Translations under genes and position numbers: made by a program
In this document: one piece after another, positions 10,253 through 22,832 of the stretch
How positions within the stretch are numbered: the first letter of the stretch is position 1
Layout of the letters: each line of letters begins with the position of its first letter
Origin: Mansonella perstans
Lineage: Eukaryota; Nematoda; Chromadorea; Rhabditida; Onchocercidae
Direction: 5' to 3'
Assembly (NCBI GenBank): GCA_037074765.1
Contig: JBAMDO010000448.1
Span: forward strand, 1 to 64,000
DNA length: 64,000 bases
Notes under the pieces: generated by a model
Told to the model about the DNA's origin: nothing
The model's input: the letters and a program-made list of their open reading frames with translations, nothing else
Databases searched by the model: none

Positions 10253-12754
10253 TACAAATATGCGCAAAGCAATAAATAAATCGTTTTGTTTACTTCAGTA
10301 ATTATTTGCTAAACCATTAATTAATAAATAAATTTAAAAAAAAGAGAAAAAATAAAGCAAGCTGCAAAATATTGCAAAGAACTCACAACGTTCTCCCTGC
10401 GATCGGTGACTTGACTGGAAAAGATAAAATATCAAATACCACTGATAAGTATTCAGAGATAGTGAGGCAGGGGGAGTAAATGATGGATAAGGTAATGAAG
10501 TTTTTGCCTGTCCTAATTGCTATTAGTATCAGTATTTTAGTAATTTAATTCAAATAAATATAAATAATTGATTAATTTCCACTGTTTTATACATAACAAA
10601 TTGCTGCCATTGCAAAGATTTTTCCTGTTTTGATCGATAAAAATTGCTGTTTAAAAATCTTTGTTATCATATAGTGCACATACTAATACACTAATTAACT
10701 AATTAGGAAATCATCGGATGCTAAATTAAAATTTGAATTTTATCACTGAAATAAAATTAATTGAATATGAAATTGATAAACTGTGTATGTTAATTTTATT
10801 TCATATTACTAATTCTTTCCCTATTAGTTACACATATTTATCATTTATTAATGGATCGGTTTTCTCAATTGTTATTTGTTTACTTTTCTCACAAATTTCT
10901 TTCCATTTTGCTTCCATTTAGTTGTTTACTTTTAATTTGCTACCATTATTCATTGTTGTTCGTGATATTATTCACTCACAAAACTAAGCAAATTATATTT
11001 TCTTCTTTGTTGTTAATCAAAAACACTTTTTTTCTAATATCAAATGAATCGAATATTTTTTTATGAATAGTTTTAGCATTAAAAATATATGTAAAATAGT
11101 TCATCAAATTTGAAAGCGATACGAATTCAATTTGATCGATGATATGATAAAATGATGATAATAGTATTAGGAATTGCATAGAAAAAAACGAAGTGAAACA
11201 GAATATAATATCAGCATTGGAAAGAATTAGAATTATTACTATGCTGATACAATCATATATATGTTACATTGTTCTTTTTTTTATTTTTACTTTCAAATCA
11301 TCAAATAATCGTTATTTTTTTACTTTTTTTTTTAAATTGTTATTTTTAAATTTCTTAAAAAAGTTTGCATTTATTACCGATGCAAGGTTCGTTTGATCAG
11401 TGAAATTCATTTGATCTAATGCTGTTTGATTAATAGCATTGGAAATAGTGTAAGAAAAAATGACTGATGAAAATATATCAATACATAAAATCTTTTAGAC
11501 ATATATCAGTAAAGGGAGAGAAAGAAAGAAAGAAAAAGAGTGATATTTGGCTTTTAAAATTTTTTCTTTTCATTTTTGAAATGATTGTTTTTATAACTAT
11601 TCGTTTGTTTTCGTTTTTTTTCTTTTTTTTTCCTTTTTTTTTTTTTTTACTTTAAATATTTCAATTTTGAAAAATAATTCTTTATTCCATATTTACACGA
11701 AAAGTATTTTGCATTTTAACTATAATTAATTTGCTATTTTTCATAATACTTTGCAATTATTAGTTGTGCGAGTTATGATAAAATGCATTAAATTGATAGC
11801 TTCTTCGAGAAACTTTTGCAGGAATAATTAAATGGCAAATATTGATTGCGAGTTCGCTTAACAAAACTGACGCTTTCTATTGCTTTGTTTATAATTCTAA
11901 AAAAAAAAAAAAAAAAATGGAACGGCAGAAGAAGCATGAAAAGTTAGATGCTTATTAGAATCATTTCATTTTATAAAATATTATTTAATTATCATTTCGT
12001 AAGATACATTAGATTAATGCATGTACGATGCATTCATTACTTAAAGAGAAAGAATTAAAAATAAGTTTGCAAACATTTAAAAAGGAAAATGAAGTGAATT
12101 TAACTTTTTTTTTATGTAAACAAATAGCCCCATTATATATTAAAATTGCAATTAACAGTGAGATGATTAATTCTTCATCATTAGTTCCTGTCTAACAGCT
12201 TAAATTAGCTTGAATATTTACTCATCACTATGATTGTTTTTATGAATAATTTAAAAAAAAAAAAAAAAGACCACATGTTGCAAATTGCACGATTAGTTTT
12301 ACACATCTTTATATGGAAAAATTAAATGTGTGTTTTTTTAGGCAGAAGCTTTTTTTTTTTGGAAAATTAAAAAACAACTCAAAAACTTTTCAAAGATTTT
12401 TTCAAATTTTTTTTCAATCATTAATTTTCGGTTATTAAATAGTTAAGTTTTTAATTATTAACTGTATGGCGATATTGATTTCTCCTGGAAATTTTATATC
12501 AAATTATAGGTATTGTTAATATTTGATGTATTTCGAGAAATAAATTCATCTTTTATATTTTAAAGCAGTTTTTTTTATTTTATTTATGAGAAAAATCTTT
12601 AAATTTTCAATTTTTTATCTTCAGAATTTTATGTAGCATTATTCATTGCTTATTCCACTAATATTTTTACTTTCTTAGATATGCTTAGTCGATTTACTAA
12701 AATGATATTTATTTCATATTAAATAGGAAAATATTTTATCGACTTCTTTTTTCA
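10253..12754. other. AT-rich intergenic region, nothing recognised
   Basis: About 2.5 kb with several homopolymer runs (T at about 11,632-11,650, A at about 11,900-11,917 and 12,250-12,268). Short ORFs are low-complexity and lack splice context. No RNA gene was seen. The last few hundred bases presumably include the promoter of the TBC gene. Confidence 0.5.
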
Positions 12755-12815
12755 GTCAAATGTTCAAAATCATGAATAATTTGCTATCATCGATAGCTGA
12801 TGAAGGATAACTCGT
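12755..12815 (+). promoter_or_regulatory. Leader of the TBC gene: acceptor-like site and a 16-codon uORF
   Basis: A T-rich acceptor (CTTCTTTTTTCAG, ending 12755) precedes the first coding exon and suits either SL1 trans-splicing or a 5' UTR intron. In the short leader a separate ORF starts at ATG 12760 and ends TAA 12808-12810, only five bases before the main ATG at 12816 and in a different frame. If the leader starts at 12756, the uORF ATG lies only four bases from its 5' end, so after trans-splicing the added leader would determine whether it is used. Confidence 0.5.
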
Positions 12816-15800
12816 ATGTCCGGTGCAGGTAAGTAGAATCGTTTCAATGATTTTATAAGTTTGACACAAACAAAAACAACAAATGAAGATGATGGAAAAA
12901 CGATAGTAATAGTCCTAACTCATACAATTACATCACCATCATCATTAAAGTTAAGTATTAATTTTATTATTATAGTTACTATTATGAATACGAATTATGC
13001 GCATTTGATGGATTTACGGGAAACCGATATTTTGGATAACATTGTGGATACGGAAGAAGATGTTGAAAGTGGCAGACGGATGAAGGAACAATTTGGTGTG
13101 TTTTTTGTTATGCAATTGAATTTTTAAAAACTTTAAGATATTGGAAGGATTTTTTAAAAGAACATAAGTTCATATGATTCAAATTATATCAGTTTATGTT
13201 TTTGGTATTTTAAGAATGATGAATTTGCACGTAATTACTAGTAGTGAGAAAATAAAGTATATTGAATTGTACAGAAGAGTTTGGTTTTATATTCATGAAA
13301 TGAGGTATGGAAATTTTAATAATTTAATGAATTAAATTTTCGGTAGCTTAATAGGAGATGATTTTTTTGAGTAAAATGCTTCCATGAATTTATGGCTTCG
13401 TATTTTCCTCCAATTCTTAATGAATTGAGCAAAAAGTTTCACATATTGCAAATATCTTCAAAACAAACTTTTATTTGAGATTAGAAATATTTAGAGCAAA
13501 AAAAATGAGTATCTATTATGAATTAAAGTCACTCGATTGTTTTAAAATAATGAAACGGAATAGGAAATAGATTCCAGTAACTTATCTATCATGAACAAGT
13601 TGAATTGTAAAGCTGACGGTTTTCACGGATACAAACTTATTCGATTTGTAATACGGTGATAAGCAGAGCGCAAATGGATCGTAACTAAGAACTAAAGCCC
13701 AAAAAATTTAGCATTGTCAACAAACTGAGTCGAAAAAAAAAATTGTTCTTGACCCAATGTGCACTCCTCTTAAAGCAAAGTTTGTTTACCACAATCTCTT
13801 GACCTCACTAATGACCTCATATTAAATTAATCAGAGGTAATTTACAACATGTTACCGAGCTCACAAATTACTAATTCTTAGAATTATTTACGGTATCATA
13901 CATCCTTAGAACATATTGATGTTTTGCAATATGTTGTTGACCTCGGAAGTTTTTACAATATGTTGACAACTATTCGAATTAAAATTTATATTCATATTAC
14001 AAATTTCCATTTACGAATTCACATTAATTATTGATTCTCAGAAATTCCTATAATACACAACATTTCGATTATATTTACTACAAATTATTTTGCGTTTTAT
14101 ATAAATGAATCTTAAAAGGGCTGAGAGTATAAATAATTTGAATGACGATTGTTATAATACTGGAATAATCAGACAGATAAAAAAATGAAATTGCAGTATT
14201 CATTATTCATATTATCATTGCAAAAATTGAATTGTTTAAAATAAAATGTAATGAGAATTAGTTTAACATATATTTATGCATTTCATTAGCTTTCATTAAA
14301 GCTTTTTTTTTTCAAATGAATCATTATTAATAGTAAGGTTGAAAATATATGCATATGAATTTTTTTAATTGTTTCAATTATTCATGTACTGGAAATGGCA
14401 CGGTAGGTTTAATGCGGCAAAGTTGTGATGTTGAAATGTTAGCCATTAAACTTAGATTGTTCATTTTACATTCGTATGAAGAAAATTTTGAATTTTAATG
14501 GAAATTTGTTAGAAAATAGTGCCAGTTTTCTGGATTTTATATATATTATACGAATAAATTGATCTAAAAGCTACGTTAATGATCTCTGTGTTTATTTATG
14601 GAATTATTGATTAATTGCTTTTTTTAAATGAATTTCATTTTGGAGTATTTTGTTTATTTTTTGAAGCACGAGAGAAAAAAGCTTAAATTTAAACTTATCT
14701 CCTCCAATTATTGATTTATTGTTTTACTTTTTTTTAGAAGTTCTTTTCTTTGTATTCATGCTTTTAGATTACACTAGAAATAGTTTTAAAAAAAAAAGCA
14801 TATAACTTTATACTCAGGATAAATGAATAATTGATGGAATTGATCATTAATTATCCGAAGGTGACAATGAACCTGTAATTATCATTGCACTTTATAAACC
14901 GTAGGTTAGTTATGAATGGAAATTTCCTTTTCAACTTTTTTTTTCCTATTTCGAAGAAAGAAAAGTAAATAAATGATAGCCTCTCGAAGGCTATTTGATT
15001 TTCTCTAATCCAATGTTTTCGCGAGATTTTTCCAATAATTATTTTCCCACATTTTCATTGTCCTTCTCTATCTTTTTATTCTGAGAAAATTATTGAAAAT
15101 GAAATGGAATTATGAAATTATTGAGCGTGAAAAGAAATAACGAACTTTTTTATAATTTTATACTGCAAATGAAGATGATTATTATCTAAAAAAAAAAAAA
15201 AAAAAAATCATATAAGCATCAGTTGAATTTATTTTTCTACGAATAATTCAAAAATGTGGAGAAAATAAAAGAGTGATAGATGATATGATGAAGGATTGAA
15301 CTGCACCGATGAAAACATCTTTCTTCTTTTTATATGATAATTTATCTTGTTCAATTGATATCAATTTCTACACATAAAATCAAAATCTTCAATTTTCTTT
15401 TTTATTTCTCAATTTTGTCGCAATTTTTAAATTTCACTGTATCCCTATAATACTTTTATAGCTGTGCGGAATTCATCAACATTAGTCACTACATTATATG
15501 TATTGATGTCTATTATTTGAATTTATATGCATATTTAATTAACACGGAATTCTCGAATTTATGCATGTTTAATTAAACAGAATTAATTAACACAGAATTT
15601 TCTCGAATATATGCATATTTACTTAACACAAAATTCTCGTTTTCTCTAGAAATCTGAGCATTTAAAGGGTCCGATAATGATGAAATTGAAGCAAGTAGAG
15701 AAAAATAAAAAATTTGAATTTTTTACTTTTTTTTTTAGAATTGCTATTAAGTCTGATACTCTTTTACTGTTTCTATTTACCTTTGAGGATACTTTGTTAC

Positions 15801-18800
15801 GTCGAAAAAGCAAATGAGTTTTTCATTTTTCAAATTTTAATATGTATGGCGATAATTTAAACAAGAGCTGCAAAAAAAAAGAAAATGAATACCGATAACT
15901 TAGCAAAATTCAGTAGGACTTGTAAAATTTGTTGTGAATAGGACTTATAAAATTTGCTAAAAAATTTGTTGACTCAGTATGAATGAAGTTATGGAGTTGA
16001 ACTTATATTGTGATATAAATCTGCCAGAATTTTGCGATTAGGGACAAAGATTTTTTTTTTTTTTTGTAAAATAAAAATGTATGCTATATTTTAATTGTCG
16101 AGATAGTCCAAATGATGATTTTATGGACTGAGTAATTTTTCCGTTTCAAAACGGAGTCTTTTTTTATTTTTAAATTTGACAAATAGTGTTTTCTAAGAAT
16201 TTTTGCAAGTGATAATGAAGTGAAGTAACAGTCGTTTGAAAAAATAATTTCCAGCCTCTTGGATTTGTTAAATTTTTTGCAGAAGTAGCAAATGACGGAA
16301 CGGAAGCAACTTCAAGCGATGAATCAGAAGAAGATCCAGAATTTCGAGAATTGGAAGAACGCTCGCAAATTGTTGAGAAATATGAAAGGGTACTTTGATT
16401 TCTCGAGATCGAAGGAATATTAAAGCGAACCATAAGCAAACTCTCTCTATTATTTGGTTTTTATGTGTTACTAAACAGAAGACTTTTTGGTGCAATATTT
16501 GTGTGCTTTCTGGCCTTTCTGGCCGGCTTACCATCTATATAATTTTAAAATTACCATATACCTGACTTTACATTCAATTTAAAGTCACTTCAAAATATAT
16601 ATAACTTTAAAGTAAGACTGTTGGATATGTTGTTGGTTTGTTGGGATTTTCTAATCTAGTTTAGTGGTACAAGACGAAGAAACCTTTTGAGAGCGCAGCA
16701 TATCATGCTCGATAAATCATTTCAGGGACCCGAACAGGAAGTGGAAGAGTGGGAAAATCCTGATCTCGAATTATATAAAGTTACTGATCGATACGGGTTT
16801 ATGCAGTATGCATTTTCCTTATTTGGTTCCAAAAAAAAATCATTAAACCCAGTCATTTGACGGAAAATCATTTTGATAAAATTTTCATGTCTTATTTGTG
16901 AAAGGAATTTTTTTTTATTATTTTAGCAAGGATATGCAAGAAATCAGTGTGCAAGAGTTAGAAGAAAAGAAGCGAATGATAAAAGAGGTTTCACGTGAGC
17001 AAAAATGGCTACAGATGATCTCACGATGGAATCAAGGAAAAAGTACTAATGAAAAGTTTAGGAAACGGCTTTGGAAGGGTGTTCCTGAAAAATTTAGATC
17101 ATTGGTAAGCTTTCGTAATTTTTCGTTCGCTTAAGACAACAGAGCTTGTTTTGCAGATCATGAAGATGTGAGTTGTGTAGTCACCGATCTGTCATAGATT
17201 GCGTATTCTCGAAGAGAATATTCTGCAGAAACTTAATTTCCTCTAATATTAGTTCTTGAATGAATATATCCTATGTTTCAGCTTATAGGACGAATTTTAA
17301 TGGTTCTAAACAATTATTTCTGTACTTGACAATTACTTCTATACTTGACACTTTTGACGGTAAAATTCTCAGACAGTAAAATTTCTTCTCAGACAGTAAA
17401 ATAGCGTAAGCATAAAATTTCGTTGCTGACGGTTGTTTAATCCATGAAATAAGTTGATCGAAGGTTGTGAATATTATTTCCCAACGTTAGTATTGCTTGT
17501 TCGCTGTGGTTTGTTTCTTGCTGATCTTAAATTTTGTCGCTTATTTATAAAATGAATTTTCTGCAGGGATTTACAGGTGTGGGCAAGGTTACTTGGAATT
17601 AGTCGTTATCGGCAGGAACAAAAAAGTAATGTTTACCAAGAATTACTGATGCGTGCGCGGCTCATTTCGAAAGATATCAAACAGATAGATCTGGATATTA
17701 ATCGAACATATCGAGATCATTTGGCATTTCGTCGAAGATATGATGTGAAGTAAAAAATTTCAAATTTGTTTAATTCTATTTAGATTTTCACTTACTGAAT
17801 CCTTGAAGAAATATTTTAAAAAAGTTTGAATTTTTATTTTTCATCATATTCTAGACAGCAGTCTTTATTCAATGTATTAGCTGCATATGCAATGTACAAT
17901 ACGGAAGTGGGTTACTGTCAAGGAATGAGTCAAATAGCAGCACTTTTTCTGATGTATATGAATGAAGAGGATGCATTTTGGTGCTTGCATTCATTACTTG
18001 TTAATAAGAAACATTCCATGCACGGTAAGATTTTGTGTAAAATCTATTATGTAGAATCGATCCAGGGGATTTTCCGAGGTTAAATTAAGTGCTACTGGGT
18101 AAATTAGAAAGTAGAAATGAAAACTGTAAAGTGAATTAATGAATGAATTGCAGGATTTTTTGTTCCGGGTTTTCCGAAATTGGTTCGGTTCCAAACGCAT
18201 TATGAAAAAATATTACAAAAATACCTTCCACGTTTAAAAAAGCATTTAGTTAGTTATATTTCTCAACAATTTCCTTTGCTAACACTATAGACTCGCACTT
18301 TTTCTAAATTTCCATATAAGAGTTTGTGCTCATTGATACTTGAGAATGGATGGGTGATTGTGATAATTTCAGCTAGTACTATCTTTGTCCTTTCCGAACC
18401 CGTCGTCCTTCAACTTTTTGCAATCTTCTTTTTTTTTTTTTTTTTTTTTTACAGGATAAATCTGGTATTCCACCAATTTATGTAACAAAGTGGTGGTTTG
18501 GGTGTTACCTGGATCGGGTTCCATTTCCATTAGCATTACGACTTTGGGATGTTTTCCTTCTGGAAGGAGATGTAATATTGATTGCAATGGCGTATAACAT
18601 TATGAAAATGCATGAAAGTAAGTTCATCAGCATTTTAACTTATTCAACAAAAAAGCCTTAGATCAAGTCTTTGGCTTAACCATATCGAATACCATTCTTC
18701 ATCAAGTATTTCTCAACATTATTAACATTTTTGTTTGTATATATGTTATATTGTTGTTAATGTTTTTTAAATGGAAGATTTGAAAGAAAGTTACAGCTTA

Positions 18801-21800
18801 ACTAACAAAAAGGTCGTGAAACTTAGATTTGAAATAGTGTTATAAGGTTTGCAGAATTTCCTGACTTATTCCAGAAACCATGCGGAAATTGCAAATGGAA
18901 AATTTTATGGAATATATTCAAACAGTTATTGCTCAGGATTTTGGTTTCTCTGACGAAGAGACAATGAAATCATTACAAGATTGTCTCAAAAAGTTACATG
19001 TCCGTTTTATTTGAGAATTTTCAAAAATAGCGAACATTCAAAGTTTTTATATTTTTCAAGTAACAGCTTATTAATTTTGAAATTTTTTTATTAAATGAAG
19101 CTGGTTCTAAAGGTGCATTATCTTACATAATATTTTTAGCTCTTTAATAAAATCTTTAATGTTTCAGAGCGATCGGATGTTACTTCCAGCACCACCGAAA
19201 GCCGATGATGCACCCGAAATACCAATGAAACCGTTTGGACCTGTCCTCAGCCGTTCGATGATTGATATTCGTTTGGATATTGCTGAAATACAGAGCCGTT
19301 CCTCACGGGCCAACTGTAAGTTATGTACTCGGTGAAGTATTGGGATTGTAAACCGAGTTCCATCGTTAGATGGAACATAAAATAATTTCGGATTTCAGTT
19401 AAAAACTCGGAATAACAAGGATTGCTTTAAGTATTTTATGATTCGCTAAAGCATAGTCTCTACTCTTTTTTTTCGACTATTTTAAGTTCATCCCATTCAG
19501 AATTTATTTTCTCTTTTATAGCCGTCGCTGGAAAATCACCGGTCGGGGTACGTCGACAACGGTTGCCACCATCTCCAACACCTCTCGCAAAATACAAATT
19601 GTCACAATTACCACCTCGACGTATGAAACCCGCCATACCCGAATGTTTCCATTCAAGCACCTCTTCAACAAGTACAGTGAAGGATACAGGTTCAAGAGAG
19701 CAGCAGCAAACAGCGAAGTTTCCCACCGATACAACAAACAGTATAAACTCACCGATTCATCGGTCAGAAAGTCGAGAAAGTTACTCCAAAATGCATCAAC
19801 AGCAGCGCACCCCAGTATTTGCGAAACGAATTGATGTGAAAAATACGTGGCCATTAACTGTTGAGGAATTACAGCACGGTATACGGATGAGTGGAAGAAA
19901 TCCATTACCATTCCATGTATCATCCTTATCGCATGCGAATAACGAAGGTAGTAATTTTTTATCGTTTGAAGCAAATTTTAGCTTTTTTGTGGAATATATA
20001 CGATAAAGTGCATTCTTTCCTTCACTAATACTTTATCAAAAGTAACAGTAATATTATGGTGTTTTGTAAGTTGTACATGTTCGTTTGAAACATCAGTAGC
20101 TTTGGGAGCTTATACTATTTTGAAACTTTTAAATTACTTCATATTTTCATTTACTGCAATTATTCATCTTTTTCTTTTTTTGAAATTTTGTATCTTTAGA
20201 GGAGCTTGAACGTCGAAGACAGGAATTGCAGCTGCAGCAACAACAGCAAAGGCAACCAAATAAAAGGCCGACAATGTTATCCACTAAAAAGCCAATGCAA
20301 CAGTTAAATTTCTCATCAAGCAGCACAGCTGCGACAAAACAAGGAGTTAGAAATTTAATGATTTGCCTAGTTGCTGAGTTTGCATACAATGTTGTGAATT
20401 TTCATGAATCAGATCGGTTGACAATATGTTGTTGCCAGAACTTAAACATTTTTCAGAAATTCCTAGGGTTATTTTTATTTACTACACTGCTGATTTCTGT
20501 AAAATCCTCTCTCAACTTCTCTTTTTTTTGATTGTTTGTAAACAGTAATTCCAGAACAATACCCAAAAAATGAAAGCTCTGAATAAGCTAGAAACCAAAC
20601 TACTAAAATTTTTCTTAAAATCTTGTGATTCCAATAATTTTCACTTCGATCAACAAATAATCAAGAAAAATTGACGTTAAATTTTAAAATTTTTAGTCAA
20701 AGTTTTCCAATTTAAAAATTTCAATTGTATTGAGTAAAATTTCAGCTATCGCCAGAGGAGCCAATAATTGATTATGATGATGCATCTTTTTGTGTTCAAC
20801 CCAGTCGTTCACCCCGCTTCATGCATCCAATCGCTTCAACAGTTGTTTCATCTGCCCCTGTCACACCTTCACTTTTGCGTAGTCCAAATAATTTCATTTC
20901 CTTAAGACGAAATGAAATTGCTCCGGGCAGTTATGCATCCGGACTTCACGAATCTAACCACGCGAGATCTAAATTCAGGTTTTTGCCAAATTTATTCCTA
21001 AAACTTAAATCCTAAATCAATAAGAATTATTGAATCATATACCAAATTTAACAACCTTCTACTGTTTCATTCTCTATCTTTCTGATCGTAAGTAAATTTT
21101 GGATTATTGTATCACATATCTAATTCTTACTGGTTCTTTTGTCAACCACCTTTATATTTCCATGTTTGATGTTAATACTAATTTATAAAATTGTAATTAA
21201 GTTACTTATTACTTCATTTTTTAAAAAATAACGAATTATCTTTTTTCTTCCTGCAACAAAGATTCTGGCACTGATGATTTTACATTTCCTCCATCTATTG
21301 CAGAAAGCAATCTGATGATGATGAAATCTCCCAGCAGGCATTTCGGCATACACATCGTGATAGCTATTACGATAATGTACCGCAAAATAGTTCGAATTTA
21401 AATGCATTGTCACAGAGTAAATTGATCAGTGATCAAGAAAGTACTACTGTTAACGTGATTTCTGAGGTTCATACTGCAAATACCTCACTGGATAGACGAT
21501 ATAAACCCATTCCTAACATTGCTGCACTGCAAAATAAGCAAGAGCAACGGATTTCTGAGGTATGTAATACTAATTTCTTATTGTGATAAGGTTAGGCCTT
21601 AACAGGAGAGTCGTAGTTTTTCTTTTATTACGGTTGGGAAATTTTCTGTAGCTAATATTAAAAATATAACTTATAAGATTAACTCGAACCACAATGTATC
21701 AAAACACAGCTTGTATTGATTGATGTTCATTAGCATAGTAGTTCAAAATGGCTGAAACATAAGGATCGTAACAATACTTTTTCGGTGTGAATTCCACGCT

Positions 21801-22832
21801 TTTAAATCTGCAGGTTAGATGACACGATATGAATGACTTGAAATTGATGTGTTTATTTCGAATTTATTTCCGAAATATTCTTTGTAGATCGAAACACGAG
21901 TGGTTCAGTTACCGAATAATGTGACTTATGTAAGAGTTGAAGATGCTGCGGATAGTATGCCATCATCAAGTCAACAACGACAGTATTATAACGTGAAGTA
22001 CATCTTTATTTATGCTTTAAAATTATACGAAATTATGTTTAAAAAAATATTGCTTGTAAATGAGTGAAGCAGTAGAACCATTAGTGATGGATAAAATTAA
22101 AAAATGTTGTTCAAATAGAGATGCTTAGAGTATTTGTGTCGGGACCTATTTACGGAAATGATTCATTTAAAGAAACAAAGAATTTGCATTACTAAGCAGG
22201 TTGTATTATAATTTTTCTTTGGAAATTATCATTGATTTACTGATTATGATGCCAAAAAATAACGTTTTGTCATCGTTGTTGCGACATTCACAAAATAGGA
22301 AGGACGGGAGAGAAGGAAGAGGAAAAGAGAAGTAAAAAAGAAGTATGATGGAACCAAGGGAACTGTAGAAGATATTTTTTTAGGTTTTTAGATACAACTT
22401 AGATTTGCATGTTGAAAAGAAATTCAAGAAAAAAAAAAAAAACGCACTCAATTTTGATCCAGGATAAGAATTACCGGTGCTAAAAACGAATACTTTATTT
22501 CTTTTTCTATTTTTAATTTTTGTTCCTGTGATGAGGAAATTTTGATCATTAAATTTTTCAATGAAGTATAATTTAACTCTAGGAAAGAAGTGCATGATAC
22601 ATTAACAGCTATCGATCGTAGAGATATTAGTAGCATGGATTTACAATTTCATCAACGTCGTCACAATCTATATAACTCAATGGGCATGCATTCGCGATAC
22701 AATCAAACACATTTTCCGAAACCCAACCAATTGGAAGATGATGCTCACTATGATACCACTAAGCAGTCATTGGAACGATATCCTGTGCATATTCCATCTG
22801 ACCGATGTCGGCATTATACTGGTAACGATTAA
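12816..22832 (+). CDS. TBC-domain Rab GTPase-activating protein, USP6NL/RN-tre type
   Basis: A complete 17-exon gene of 930 aa. Exons: 12816-12828, 12976-13095, 16283-16389, 16726-16805, 16927-17104, 17577-17749, 17855-18024, 18154-18248, 18455-18617, 18875-18999, 19168-19315, 19522-19947, 20200-20345, 20746-20978, 21304-21559, 21888-21997, 22583-22832. All phases agree. Before the TBC domain it has the USP6NL hallmark [18 protein letters not shown]. The TBC domain runs from about residue 150 to 360, with the arginine finger in IDLDINRT (Arg209) and the glutamine finger in YCQGM (Gln246), so it should be catalytically active. Family members speed GTP hydrolysis by endocytic Rabs and link receptor signalling to endosome traffic; the Rab target here is not visible. 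The C-terminal half (from about 410) is Ser/Pro/Gln-rich, with a short Gln run in exon 13, and is probably disordered. Intron 2 is unusually long (3.2 kb). Exons 1-2 are the least certain part; an ATG in exon 2 (12984) could be an alternative start. Confidence 0.93.
15528..15645. repeat. Degenerate tandem repeat in TBC gene intron 2
   Basis: Three diverged units of about 45 bp share TTAATTAACACRGAATT followed by CTCGAATWTATGCAT. The surrounding 3.2 kb intron (13,096-16,282) otherwise holds only AT-rich DNA and homopolymers, including an A run near 15,190. Confidence 0.55.
17310..17405. repeat. Two adjacent short tandem duplications in an intron
   Basis: TTTCTGTACTTGACAATTAC is followed by a near copy ending TATACTTGAC, and TTCTCAGACAGTAAAAT occurs twice in succession. 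Both are imperfect and lie in the TBC gene intron between exons 5 and 6. Confidence 0.6.

Noticed and set aside
19460..19974. 152-codon and 88-codon ORFs on the minus strand
   Set aside because: They are the antisense of TBC gene exon 12, whose plus-strand frame is in phase with its neighbours.
20147..20389. Minus-strand Cys-rich ORF
   Set aside because: The Cys run is the antisense of the Gln-rich CAG/CAA stretch in TBC gene exon 13.
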